Assembly (NCBI GenBank): GCA_028281785.1
Contig: JANQJG010000009.1
Coordinates: forward strand, 1 to 46,438
DNA length: 46,438 nt
From: Rhodospirillales bacterium
Lineage (GTDB): Bacteria; Pseudomonadota; Alphaproteobacteria; Rhodospirillales; Shumkoniaceae
Direction: 5' to 3'
This document shows, in pieces, positions 8,080 through 14,368 of the stretch (its first letter is position 1; each line of letters begins with the position of its first letter). Below the pieces are notes generated by a model, which made no database searches, had not been told where the DNA came from, and saw only the letters and a program-made list of their open reading frames with translations. The position numbers and the translations under genes were made by a program.

Positions 8080-8790
8080 TCAGTCCTGGTTGCGGATGAG
8101 ACTGTCGAGCAGGCGCTCGCGGCCGTTTCGGGCGTCGGTTTCCAGAGCCTGGGCGACCTTTTCCCCGTCGCCCTCCGCGATGAGCTCGAGGATGCGGCGA
8201 TGATGGGTGTTCGACAGCCTGAGCCGCGACAGGCTGACGACACTGCGACGGAGGAACAGGCGCAACTGCTTGTCGATTTGGGTATGGAGATCGATCAGCG
8301 TCGGATTGCGGGTGAAGGCGAGAATCCGATTGTGGAACCGGGCGTGGTTCTCCTCGTAAACGGCGGCGTCCATGGCGGCGTGCGCTTCCTCCATGCGCGC
8401 GAAGACGGTATGCAGCTCGTCCAGCTCCTCCTTCGTGATGCGCGCCGCCACCAGGCGGCCGATGGCGTGGGCAAAGCCCGCGCGCACGTCATAGAGGTCG
8501 AGGACTTCCTCCAGTGCGAGCTTGCGCACGAAAACGCCGTGGTTCCGCACCACCGTCACCAAGCCCGCCTGCTCCAACATTCGGACCGCCTCGCGCACGA
8601 TGCCGCGGCTGACATTGTGAAGACGGGCCACCGCCAGTTCGTTCAACCGGTCGCCGGGCTGGATTTCGCCCTCCAAAATGGAGCGCTCGATCGCTTCGCG
8701 GATGGGTTCGACGCCGTTATCGGCCAACGGTGCTTCGTGAGCCGACGGTAATGGCTCCGACTCCCGGGAAGGCTGGGAAGCTGTTTTCAT
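8080..8790 (-). CDS. GntR family regulator (FadR/FCD subgroup)
   Basis: A 236-residue regulator. The N-terminal winged helix (about residues 28-92) shows the GntR pattern: IREAIERSILEGEIQPGDRL, NELAVARLHNVSRGIVREAV and RMLEQAGLVTVVRNHGVFVR. The C-terminal all-helical FCD domain (from about residue 96) carries the metal or acid-sensing residues in DLYDVRAGFA, the NHARFHNRI helix, and the two histidines of NTHHRRI. FCD regulators usually respond to carboxylic acids. It converges on the dehydrogenase gene with 17 bases between stops, so it probably controls the adjacent transporter/catabolic module. Confidence 0.92.
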   Translation of the reverse strand: MKTASQPSRESEPLPSAHEAPLADNGVEPIREAIERSILEGEIQPGDRLNELAVARLHNVSRGIVREAVRMLEQAGLVTVVRNHGVFVRKLALEEVLDLYDVRAGFAHAIGRLVAARITKEELDELHTVFARMEEAHAAMDAAVYEENHARFHNRILAFTRNPTLIDLHTQIDKQLRLFLRRSVVSLSRLRLSNTHHRRILELIAEGDGEKVAQALETDARNGRERLLDSLIRNQD

Positions 8791-8894
8791 GCGTGCCTGC
8801 GGTCAGCATTGAGTCCCGCATCTGGGGCTCAACTATCCGCGTATTTACGACAATGACAGGGAGATATTCAACAATCTTCGGCCTTCGCGCATAA

Positions 8895-8990
8895 TCCTTC
8901 GCCGCGTTCCGGAAGACATTCGAGGGCCTTATCGAAGAATACGGTCCCAAGCTCGGCGAATTCGTCGCCAAGGTCAAAGCGACCATGTAG
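8895..8990 (+). pseudogene. C-terminal remnant of an unidentified plus-strand gene
   Basis: Between stops at 8892 and 8988 a 31-codon reading frame gives a protein-like peptide (FEGLIEEYGPKLGEFVAKVKA) directly followed, 29 bases later, by a strong rho-independent terminator in the same orientation. A terminator after such a short frame suggests this is the 3' end of a gene whose 5' part has been lost. The parent family is not recognised. An accidental frame cannot be excluded. Confidence 0.3.
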
Positions 8991-9019
8991 CGATTTCTGC
9001 CTCCACTATCGACCTCAAG

Positions 9020-9044
9020 AGCCGGCTTCGGCCGGCTTTTTTTT
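9020..9044 (+). terminator. Rho-independent terminator, interrupted by the insertion sequence
   Basis: AGCCGGC-TTCG-GCCGGCT forms a 7-bp GC stem with a stable UUCG tetraloop (9020-9037), followed by eight T residues (9037-9044). The insertion sequence begins two bases after the T-run. Before insertion it would have lain between the plus-strand remnant and the 3' end of the minus-strand membrane protein gene. Confidence 0.9.
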
Positions 9045-9045
9045 G
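9038..9045. repeat. Target-site duplication, left copy
   Basis: TTTTTTTG immediately left of the element is repeated immediately right of it (11482-11489). Eight bases is the duplication length known for IS1595-family elements. The target was the T-tract of the terminator. Confidence 0.9.
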
Positions 9046-9070
9046 GGTGATTATATACTTTGCAAACCCA
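9046..9070 (+). repeat. Left terminal inverted repeat of the IS
   Basis: GGTGATTATATACTTTGCAA followed by ACCCA matches the reverse complement of the right end at 23 of 25 positions; the two mismatches are at positions 16 and 17. Confidence 0.93.
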
Positions 9071-9102
9071 ACGAGTGTTGGTTAAGGCCCACTCGTGAAG
9101 AA

Positions 9103-9120
9103 CCCCGGATCACTCCGGGG
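9103..9120 (-). terminator. Hairpin at the end of the IS cargo operon
   Basis: CCCCGGA-TCAC-TCCGGGG forms a 7-bp GC stem. On the minus strand it overlaps the stop codon of the last cargo gene and is followed by TTCTTCAC, a weak U-tract. It probably ends cargo transcription before the left end of the element. Confidence 0.5.
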
Positions 9121-9265
9121 CTTTGTCCTTGACCTTCTTCGCCGGTCTAGGGGGTGACTTGGCTATTTCGCGCAACCGCTCATCGAAGGCGGCTTCGCTA
9201 TCATCACAGTCGAGTTCGCGGGCTACCTTCTTGAACTTTTCGATTTGGCTTTTGCGCTCGGTCAT
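9110..9265 (-). CDS. Small charged protein (51 aa), third cargo gene of the IS
   Basis: This short gene starts MTERKSQIEKFKKVAREL, continues DCDDSEAAFDERLREIAKS, and ends in a basic lysine/proline-rich tail (PRPAKKVKDKAPE). It looks like one or two amphipathic helices and a disordered tail. Its ATG overlaps the stop of the PIN gene by four bases (ATGA, 9265-9262), so it is probably translated by coupling. I recall similar acidic CDEDEAxFDExL-type small proteins in alphaproteobacteria but cannot name a family. A partner or antidote for the PIN protein is possible but unproven. Confidence 0.65.
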   Translation of the reverse strand: MTERKSQIEKFKKVARELDCDDSEAAFDERLREIAKSPPRPAKKVKDKAPE

Positions 9266-9720
9266 AGGGGCAATTTCGGCTGGGTGGCAGGCAGCGGCTT
9301 GCGGATGATCAATGGAGGGAATCCCACGGTTCCTGATTGGGCAATGAGTGGCTCATCGAATGTTTCCAGTATCGGAACTTTCGCTTCAAGCGCAGTCGCC
9401 ACATGGATTGCGTCTTTCGGTTTGATTCCCTGATCCCACACCAAGCTTTGAGCGCTCTCGGAGATGGAGCGGGTTACATTTCGCACGCGAACCATAGACC
9501 GCCTGAAAAACCGCTTAACCAAATCTGCCCGATCTTTGGGGATGGGTGGGGCATTCCTCAACCATAAGCATTCAGCAAGCGTTAGGGCGGACGTGACAAT
9601 CAACACCTCTCCATTTTCCGCCCTCTCAAGAGTGGATTGGCACAGGTCAACTCTACCATTCTCTTCTTGAAAATACGCCAAGAATACGGCGCTGTCCCAA
9701 TATATTAGTTCAACACTCAT
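9262..9720 (-). CDS. PIN-domain protein (predicted ribonuclease), second IS cargo gene
   Basis: A 152-residue PIN domain. The acidic metal-binding residues are in place: Asp9 in YWDSAVFLAYF, Glu50 in TLAECLWL, Asp103 in KPKDAIHVATAL and Asp122 in ETFDEPL. PIN proteins of this size are mostly Mg-dependent RNases, many of them VapC toxins. Its ATG overlaps the stop of the 247-aa gene upstream (ATGA at 9720-9717) and its stop overlaps the 51-aa gene downstream. There is no typical AbrB, Phd or RHH antitoxin beside it. If it is a toxin, the antidote must be one of its two unusual neighbours; it might instead act on RNA with the 247-aa protein. Confidence 0.88.
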   Translation of the reverse strand: MSVELIYWDSAVFLAYFQEENGRVDLCQSTLERAENGEVLIVTSALTLAECLWLRNAPPIPKDRADLVKRFFRRSMVRVRNVTRSISESAQSLVWDQGIKPKDAIHVATALEAKVPILETFDEPLIAQSGTVGFPPLIIRKPLPATQPKLPL

Positions 9721-10460
9721 CCATTAAGCCTAAGAACACCCCTAACATCCCTCAACGTTGGGAGTGTAGAATCGTCCGGCAACGCTTCAAAAGAATCAAC
9801 TTTTATACTTACCGGAATGCCATTTTTCCGATAACGGATAAGACCAGACACTTCTACACGTTTACGGAAATTTTCGAATGCTTGGTTAAGCAAGTCTTCG
9901 GAAACGAGGCATCGAACAGTCTGGCGAAGTAGTGCATCGCGGACACTTAAATGCAAGCCGCCACGATCCTGTATCGCCTCAAGGCGGCCTTCGATGGTTC
10001 CATAATCGTTGTAAGCGACCTGCCAATCCTCTTCGATTGTCCGGGACACTTCCCTGCCGATATCCGTCGGTTTCTTGCGGACCCAAAGGCGCACCGGAAT
10101 CGTCCTGGTGCGATCAGCTAAGGATATGTCGGACAACGTCTTTAGATGACGAATCGCCACCTCACTCAACGCAGCCCCTTCGATGTCCCCTGACGCAAGT
10201 TGCGTGACACCAGTTTCCGCCTTGGCGTAGACGGCGCGGACAACCTCAATAGGGATAACCGGGGCAGGCTCCATGCCGATCAAGGCACTACCCTCCCGGA
10301 CGCAAACCACCCACTTTGTAGCGTTGTCATCGGAAATGGCGCGGCAAACCTCTTCAACATATCCGAAGAACGCGCGAGTTGCCGCCATGAACCGATCTGG
10401 AGAAAGGTTCACTCCGACCTCGAGCGTGAGATCGCTTGGTATTTGATCTGGTGTCGCCAT
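9717..10460 (-). CDS. Conserved protein of unknown function, first IS cargo gene
   Basis: A 247-residue soluble protein. The N-terminal half (residues 10-60) reads like a two-layer domain (LTLEVGVNLSPDRFMAAT, RAFFGYVEEVCRAI, KWVVCVREGSALIGMEP). The C-terminal segment (about residues 160-245: GTIEGRLEAIQDRGGLHLSV, LRQTVRCLVSEDLL, KRVEVSGLIRYRKNGIPVSI) looks like a small OB-like beta barrel followed by a LPTLRDVRGVLR tail. I recall related proteins in bacteria beside PIN-domain genes, but no function is known to me. It starts 26 bases after the transposase stop and overlaps the PIN gene, so the three cargo genes form one unit. Confidence 0.75.
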   Translation of the reverse strand: MATPDQIPSDLTLEVGVNLSPDRFMAATRAFFGYVEEVCRAISDDNATKWVVCVREGSALIGMEPAPVIPIEVVRAVYAKAETGVTQLASGDIEGAALSEVAIRHLKTLSDISLADRTRTIPVRLWVRKKPTDIGREVSRTIEEDWQVAYNDYGTIEGRLEAIQDRGGLHLSVRDALLRQTVRCLVSEDLLNQAFENFRKRVEVSGLIRYRKNGIPVSIKVDSFEALPDDSTLPTLRDVRGVLRLNG

Positions 10461-10486
10461 TCCAACCGCCTCGATTGGACTAGATT

Positions 10487-11407
10487 CTACGCGGCAAACG
10501 AGTCCCGATACAACAACCGCTTGCCGACGATTCCGGCCATCGCCATTCCTGTCCGCTCTATATCCGTCAAATCCCGCGCGTTGTAGCGGAAGTCAAATTC
10601 GGCCAAATAGCGGTGCAGGTGCCGCTTCGCGCAATGCTGGTAGACGCCCTTCATGCCCCGCTTGAATATGCTGAAATAACCTTCAATCGTGTTCGTATGA
10701 ATGTCGCCCCGGCCATACTCGCCAATGCCATGACGCACGAACTGATGGCCGGGAAAATCTTGGTTCAGGTATTTGTACTGGCCAGCTTCATCCGTAACGA
10801 TCCGCGCTTCCTTCGCGATCCGTTCCTTCAAAATCGGAACCAGAGTCTTGGCCTTCAAGTCGTCAACGACCATGCTCCGGGCCTTGCCGGTCTCGCGGTC
10901 GACCAATGCCAGCACCTTGTGCTTGTGCGCATAGCCACGGCCCTTCTTGTCGCGCTTCGGCTTGACTGTTCGGTCGTGGCCAATGAATGTCTCGTCAACT
11001 TCGACAGTGCCGCCATTTCCGCCAAACACGTCAAGGCCCCCTGTCCGCATAGCCTCACGGATGCGATGTGCCATGAACCACGCCGTCTTGTATGTCACTT
11101 CAAGCGTCCGGTGAAGCTGATGCGCGCTTATGCCCTTCTTGCTGGACGCCATCAGGAACACCGCCTGAAACCACTTGTGAAGAGGCACATGGCTGGACTC
11201 AAAGACCGTACCAACCTTCACCGTGAATTGCTTTCGACAGTTGCCGCACTTTTTCAGCCCCAGGCGGGCAGTCTTGCCGGTGATCGTATAAATCTTCTCG
11301 ACGCTGCCGCAATGGGGGCAGAACGGACCATCCGGCCAAACAATGCTTTCCAGCTTCGCGAAGGCCGCCGCCTCGTCGTGGAAGTACGCTTTATTCAGGA
11401 CGCCCAT
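10487..11407 (-). CDS. IS1595-family transposase (ISXO2-like)
   Basis: A 306-residue DDE-type transposase. An N-terminal zinc ribbon has Cys30, Cys33, Cys54 and Cys57 (FCPHCGS, KKCGNCRKQF). The catalytic core shows Asp138 in VEVDETFIG, Asp206 in IVTDEAGQY and Glu242 in HTNTIEGYFSIFKRGMKGVY, the diagnostic IS1595-type third motif. The length is usual for the family and there is no frameshift. It lies next to the right terminal repeat and is the first gene of the element's single minus-strand gene string. The ribosome site upstream of the ATG is weak (GAGTGAG). Confidence 0.96.
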   Translation of the reverse strand: MGVLNKAYFHDEAAAFAKLESIVWPDGPFCPHCGSVEKIYTITGKTARLGLKKCGNCRKQFTVKVGTVFESSHVPLHKWFQAVFLMASSKKGISAHQLHRTLEVTYKTAWFMAHRIREAMRTGGLDVFGGNGGTVEVDETFIGHDRTVKPKRDKKGRGYAHKHKVLALVDRETGKARSMVVDDLKAKTLVPILKERIAKEARIVTDEAGQYKYLNQDFPGHQFVRHGIGEYGRGDIHTNTIEGYFSIFKRGMKGVYQHCAKRHLHRYLAEFDFRYNARDLTDIERTGMAMAGIVGKRLLYRDSFAA

Positions 11408-11456
11408 GACTCACTCATCCGAGCTAAACTCTAACAAGAGTCTACCCTAGATCGAG

Positions 11457-11481
11457 TGGGTTTGTCAAGTATATAATCACC
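11457..11481 (-). repeat. Right terminal inverted repeat of the IS
   Basis: Read on the minus strand this is GGTGATTATATACTTGACAA followed by ACCCA, the partner of the left end. The transposase gene begins about 50 bases inside it. Confidence 0.93.
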
Positions 11482-11489
11482 TTTTTTTG
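11482..11489. repeat. Target-site duplication, right copy
   Basis: TTTTTTTG repeats the eight bases at 9038-9045. Joining the flanks here restores a continuous terminator T-tract. Confidence 0.9.
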
Positions 11490-11504
11490 CGCCCCACCGC
11501 CGAC

Positions 11505-12641
11505 CTACAAGAGAGCCAAATGGCTCAGCTCGAAACCGATCGACAGCGCGCCCAGCGCAAAGGCCAGAAGAATGCCGAGCTTGGACGACCAGTTGCGGTC
11601 GAGCGGCCAAAGCTGCTGGCGGCGATAGTCCTCGGGCGCGACGGGTCCATTCGGCTGCAGCGACCTCCAGGCCTCGGGCAGGCGGGCCTGGCGGACGATG
11701 ATCGTGGCGACCATCGGCGCCAGCAGACAGACCGGGACGGCGAAACCGAGCATCACCTGGCCGGGCAGATGTTCCTCCGGCGGCGTCGCCGCCCGCGATA
11801 TGAAGACGCCGAGCATGGCCGGGCAGACCGCCCAGTAGAAATTGTTGAGCGCATGGTTCCAGTGCTCCAGCCCGAACTCGTTGAGGGGGGAGCCGCAATT
11901 GAGACTCAGGCGAAGCCCGTGCCTTCGGGCGACCTCAAGGCGCTCCAGCAAGCCGAACATCGCCGTGTGCAACAGAACCTGCAGCACCGCCAGCGCCGCG
12001 AGAAAGACAATGAGGACCTGTTGGAGCGTGGTGACCGCGGCGAAAAGCACCTGGCCGGGAGGCGGCGCGATCCCCGGGGCGCCCGAGGCGGGCTCACCAT
12101 CGGCCTTCCGCTTTTCCAGCACGTCGCAAAGAAATTCGGACTCGCTGCGCGACACCAGGATCCATTTCACGAAAGGACCTGGATCGGTGCAGGCATGGGC
12201 CTGCTGCCCGGCGAGGCCGGCCGCGCCGCCATAGTGATGGAGGAGCGGCGCCCGGTCGACGACATTGATGAACAGGGAAATGACCAGCGCGCCGATCACC
12301 GCGATGAAGCGTCGGCCGCGGACCGCATGCCGGACCTGGTCAAGGATGTCGGCATCCGGCCGGCCGTTGCCCTCCCTGAGAACCTCGGTCTCGGCCAGCC
12401 GGTCCCAGGCCTTCAGCAACGGCTCCCAGGTCAGCCAAAGAGCCGGCGCCAGCGCGAGAAAGAAGAACGGAAACGCCCACCAGTTGGCGAGCTCGAAATA
12501 GGTCCTGTACCTGCCTTCGGCTCCGGCGATCGGCTCGTCAAAGCCGAGCCATAGAACGATCGGCCAGAACACGAAGGACAGCGCGACCGCCATCCAAAGC
12601 AGCAGCATGGCGGGATCGCCGGACCATTGTCTTACCCGCAT
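11505..12641 (-). CDS. Multi-pass membrane protein of unknown function
   Basis: The ATG at 12641 is chosen over a TTG at 12686 because GGAGG lies eight bases upstream. The 378-residue product has about seven hydrophobic segments: LLLWMAVALSFVFWPIVLW near the start, ANWWAFPFFFLALAPALW, FIAVIGALVISLFINVV, the long VLFAAVTTLQ-to-AMFGLL stretch, FYWAVCPAMLGVFI, LGFAVPVCLLAPMVATIIV, and a C-terminal LGILLAFALGALSIGF. The polar loop between segments three and four contains two cysteines and ends in a proline-rich stretch. I recognise no family. The gene stops 15 bases from the IS target duplication, so the IS separated it from its original terminator but did not break it. Confidence 0.7.
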   Translation of the reverse strand: MRVRQWSGDPAMLLLWMAVALSFVFWPIVLWLGFDEPIAGAEGRYRTYFELANWWAFPFFFLALAPALWLTWEPLLKAWDRLAETEVLREGNGRPDADILDQVRHAVRGRRFIAVIGALVISLFINVVDRAPLLHHYGGAAGLAGQQAHACTDPGPFVKWILVSRSESEFLCDVLEKRKADGEPASGAPGIAPPPGQVLFAAVTTLQQVLIVFLAALAVLQVLLHTAMFGLLERLEVARRHGLRLSLNCGSPLNEFGLEHWNHALNNFYWAVCPAMLGVFISRAATPPEEHLPGQVMLGFAVPVCLLAPMVATIIVRQARLPEAWRSLQPNGPVAPEDYRRQQLWPLDRNWSSKLGILLAFALGALSIGFELSHLALL

Positions 12642-13005
12642 GCGCCGGTCCTCCAGCCCCGAACCCGCTTTGACCCTGAGGCTCAAGTTAGAACAAGTTA
12701 GAACGAGTATAAAATACGAAACCCTAGCCGTCCCAAAGGCGGAAATCCAGATCGGGCTATCAATCAGGCCGAGGGCGATGAGCCGAGTTGGCAGGCTGCT
12801 GAAAAGGTCGAATTGGTGATTGACCGCGTGCTTCGAGACGCCTCGACGGCTTTTTCAGCACCTAACAATGGTTGCATCCGCTCGAATTTCTGCTAGATTT
12901 TTTAAATAAGAATAAGGTCAGAGTTCTCCACCCGCTTTGGGCCGGGGGGAATAGGTGAGCGCAAAGACAAGGCGGACGTTCTGTCCGCCAGTGTGGGGAA
13001 ATGTC
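12642..13005. other. Intergenic region with an imperfect inverted repeat
   Basis: GGCTGCTGAAAAGG near 12794 and CTTTTTCAGCACC near 12851 face each other across about 45 bases. This resembles ends of degraded insertion sequences or a dispersed palindrome. An AT-rich patch (about 12885-12915, ATTTTTTAAATAAGAATAAGG) may contain the promoter of the downstream peroxidase gene, but no clear -35/-10 pair stands out. Confidence 0.3.
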
Positions 13006-14061
13006 ATGATACGACGACGTCTATATGGAATCGCATGCGCGGCGACGGTGATGTGCGTCGCCGGCGTGTCGGGCGCCAACGAGGTTCGGGAGGAAGCGCT
13101 CGACCTTTTCGAACCGCTGCCGTCGACCGTTCCGGCCGTGGCGGACAACCCGATCACCTACGAGAAGATCCACCTGGGCAAGGCGCTGTTCTTCGAGCCA
13201 CGGCTGTCGGCGTCGGGCGTCTTTTCCTGTAACTCGTGCCACAACCTGGCGACCGGCGGGGACGACAACCTGGAAACCTCGATCGGCCATGGATGGCAGA
13301 AGGGACCGCGCAACGCGCCGACCGTTCTGAACGCCGTGTTCAACGAGGCCCAGTTCTGGGACGGCCGCGCCGAAGACCTGAAAGCCCAAGCCAAGGGACC
13401 GATCCAGGCAAGCGTGGAGATGGCCAGCACGCCGGAACGTGTTGTCGCGACGCTCAAATCCCTTCCGCAATATGTCGAGTGGTTCGAGGCCGCCTTCCCC
13501 GAGGAAAACGATCCCGTGACCTTCGACAACATGGCGATGGCGATCGAAGCCTTCGAGGCGACCCTGATCACGCCCTCGCGGTTCGACTCCTATCTGAACG
13601 GCAACGAGGACGCCTTGTCGGAGCTGGAGTTGGAGGGCCTCGCGGTCTTCATGGACAAGGGCTGCGCCACCTGTCACAACGGCGTCAATCTCGGCGGCAC
13701 CGGCTACTACCCGTTTGGTCTCGTTGCGAAGCCGGGCGCCGACGTGCTGCCGGAGGGTGACAAGGGACGCTACGCCGTCACCGGGACGGTGGACGATTCC
13801 TACGTTTTCCGCGCCTCGCCCCTTCGCAACCTCGCCGTGACCGCGCCTTACTTCCACTCGGGCAAGGTCTGGGATCTGGAGGAGGCGGTCGCGATCATGG
13901 GCACGGCGCAGCTCGGCGCGGAGCTCAACGACGCGGAGGTCAAAGCGATCACCGCGTTCCTCGGCGCGCTGACCGGCAAGATGCCGGAGATCGTCTACCC
14001 CGTTCTCCCGCCGGAAACCGCGACTACGCCGCGACCGACCGCCGAGGTGATCACGAGATAG
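13006..14061 (+). CDS. Di-heme cytochrome c peroxidase (CcpA/MauG family)
   Basis: A 351-residue exported di-heme c-type protein. A signal peptide ends near SGANEV (about residue 25). The two heme-binding motifs are CNSCH (residues 75-79) and CATCH (220-224), in the spacing of bacterial cytochrome c peroxidases. Other family marks are GKALFFEPRLSASGVFSCNS, GWQKGPRNAPTVLNAVFN, QFWDGRAEDLKAQA and APYFHSGKVWDLEEAVAIMG, the last including the axial-ligand region. It would reduce H2O2 in the periplasm with electrons from cytochrome c. The ATG at 13006 follows GGGGAA and starts the signal sequence; an in-frame GTG at 12955 would give a poorer leader. The C-terminal tail is threonine/proline-rich. 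Confidence 0.93.
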   Translation: MIRRRLYGIACAATVMCVAGVSGANEVREEALDLFEPLPSTVPAVADNPITYEKIHLGKALFFEPRLSASGVFSCNSCHNLATGGDDNLETSIGHGWQKGPRNAPTVLNAVFNEAQFWDGRAEDLKAQAKGPIQASVEMASTPERVVATLKSLPQYVEWFEAAFPEENDPVTFDNMAMAIEAFEATLITPSRFDSYLNGNEDALSELELEGLAVFMDKGCATCHNGVNLGGTGYYPFGLVAKPGADVLPEGDKGRYAVTGTVDDSYVFRASPLRNLAVTAPYFHSGKVWDLEEAVAIMGTAQLGAELNDAEVKAITAFLGALTGKMPEIVYPVLPPETATTPRPTAEVITR

Positions 14062-14065
14062 GCGA

Positions 14066-14337
14066 TCCGGTTAGCGAATGTAGGCTTAAGGAGGGACAAG
14101 GGCCTGATCCCCGGATCAGGCCCACTTCCGTCCGGTTAAGGGTTTTTTGCAATCTATAAGTTTTTTTGAGAGACTGAAATCACGCAATAATCGTCATGCG
14201 CGGACTTATTCCGCGCATCCACGACTTGAGAAAAGACGTGGACGGCCGGGACTGATCCCCGGATCAAGTCCGGGGACGGCCGTGACGACAAAGGCAGAGG
14301 TTTCCTCGCTCAATACAACCCAATTCCGCTAACCGGA
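14066..14337. repeat. Composite palindromic element bounded by 11-bp inverted repeats
   Basis: TCCGGTTAGCG (14066-14076) faces its exact complement CGCTAACCGGA (14327-14337). A third, partial copy (TCCGGTTAAG) lies near 14131. Between the ends are a perfect 24-base palindrome GGGCCTGATCC-CC-GGATCAGGCCC (14100-14123), T-runs at 14143-14148 and 14160-14167, and a larger palindromic unit listed separately. It fills the whole peroxidase/LysR intergenic space. It looks like a non-coding mobile (MITE-like) or REP-type mosaic, and its hairpin may also serve the peroxidase gene as a transcription stop. Confidence 0.5.
14192..14287. repeat. 96-bp alphaproteobacterial-type palindromic repeat unit
   Basis: The unit begins CGTCATGCGCGGACTTATTC and ends GGGGACGGCCGTGACG. 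It has the double-hairpin plan CGTCATGC...GCATCCACG...ACGTGGACGGCC...GGCCGTGACG, which is common between alphaproteobacterial genes. One hairpin is GCGCGGAcTTATTCCGCGC, another is CCCCGGATCAAGTCCGGGG. Similar units elsewhere in the genome are expected. Confidence 0.6.
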
Positions 14338-14368
14338 CCGCATATGTTTCATACATGTGTATCGGGCT

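Larger units (their letters stand above)
9046..11481 (-). mobile_element. IS1595-family insertion sequence with a three-gene cargo operon
   Basis: The element is 2436 bp, bounded by 25-bp terminal inverted repeats (GGTGATTATATACTT plus CAAACCCA, 23 of 25 matching) and an 8-bp direct duplication TTTTTTTG. It encodes an ISXO2-like transposase next to the right end, then three more minus-strand genes whose ends overlap. A GC hairpin closes the operon next to the left end. IS1595-type elements are often near 1 kb, and cargo genes have been reported in the family, so the extra 1.4 kb is passenger DNA. Ends, duplication and reading frames are all intact, so the element looks recent and possibly active. 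Confidence 0.93.

Noticed and set aside
9262-10460. Classical vapBC toxin-antitoxin pair
   Set aside because: The PIN gene has no small AbrB, Phd, RHH or HTH antitoxin upstream; its upstream neighbour is 247 residues with no DNA-binding motif. Kept as an unclassified module.
12791-12862. Complete small insertion sequence or MITE upstream of the peroxidase gene
   Set aside because: Only 8-9 matching bases at each side, with no target duplication visible; listed only as an imperfect inverted repeat.
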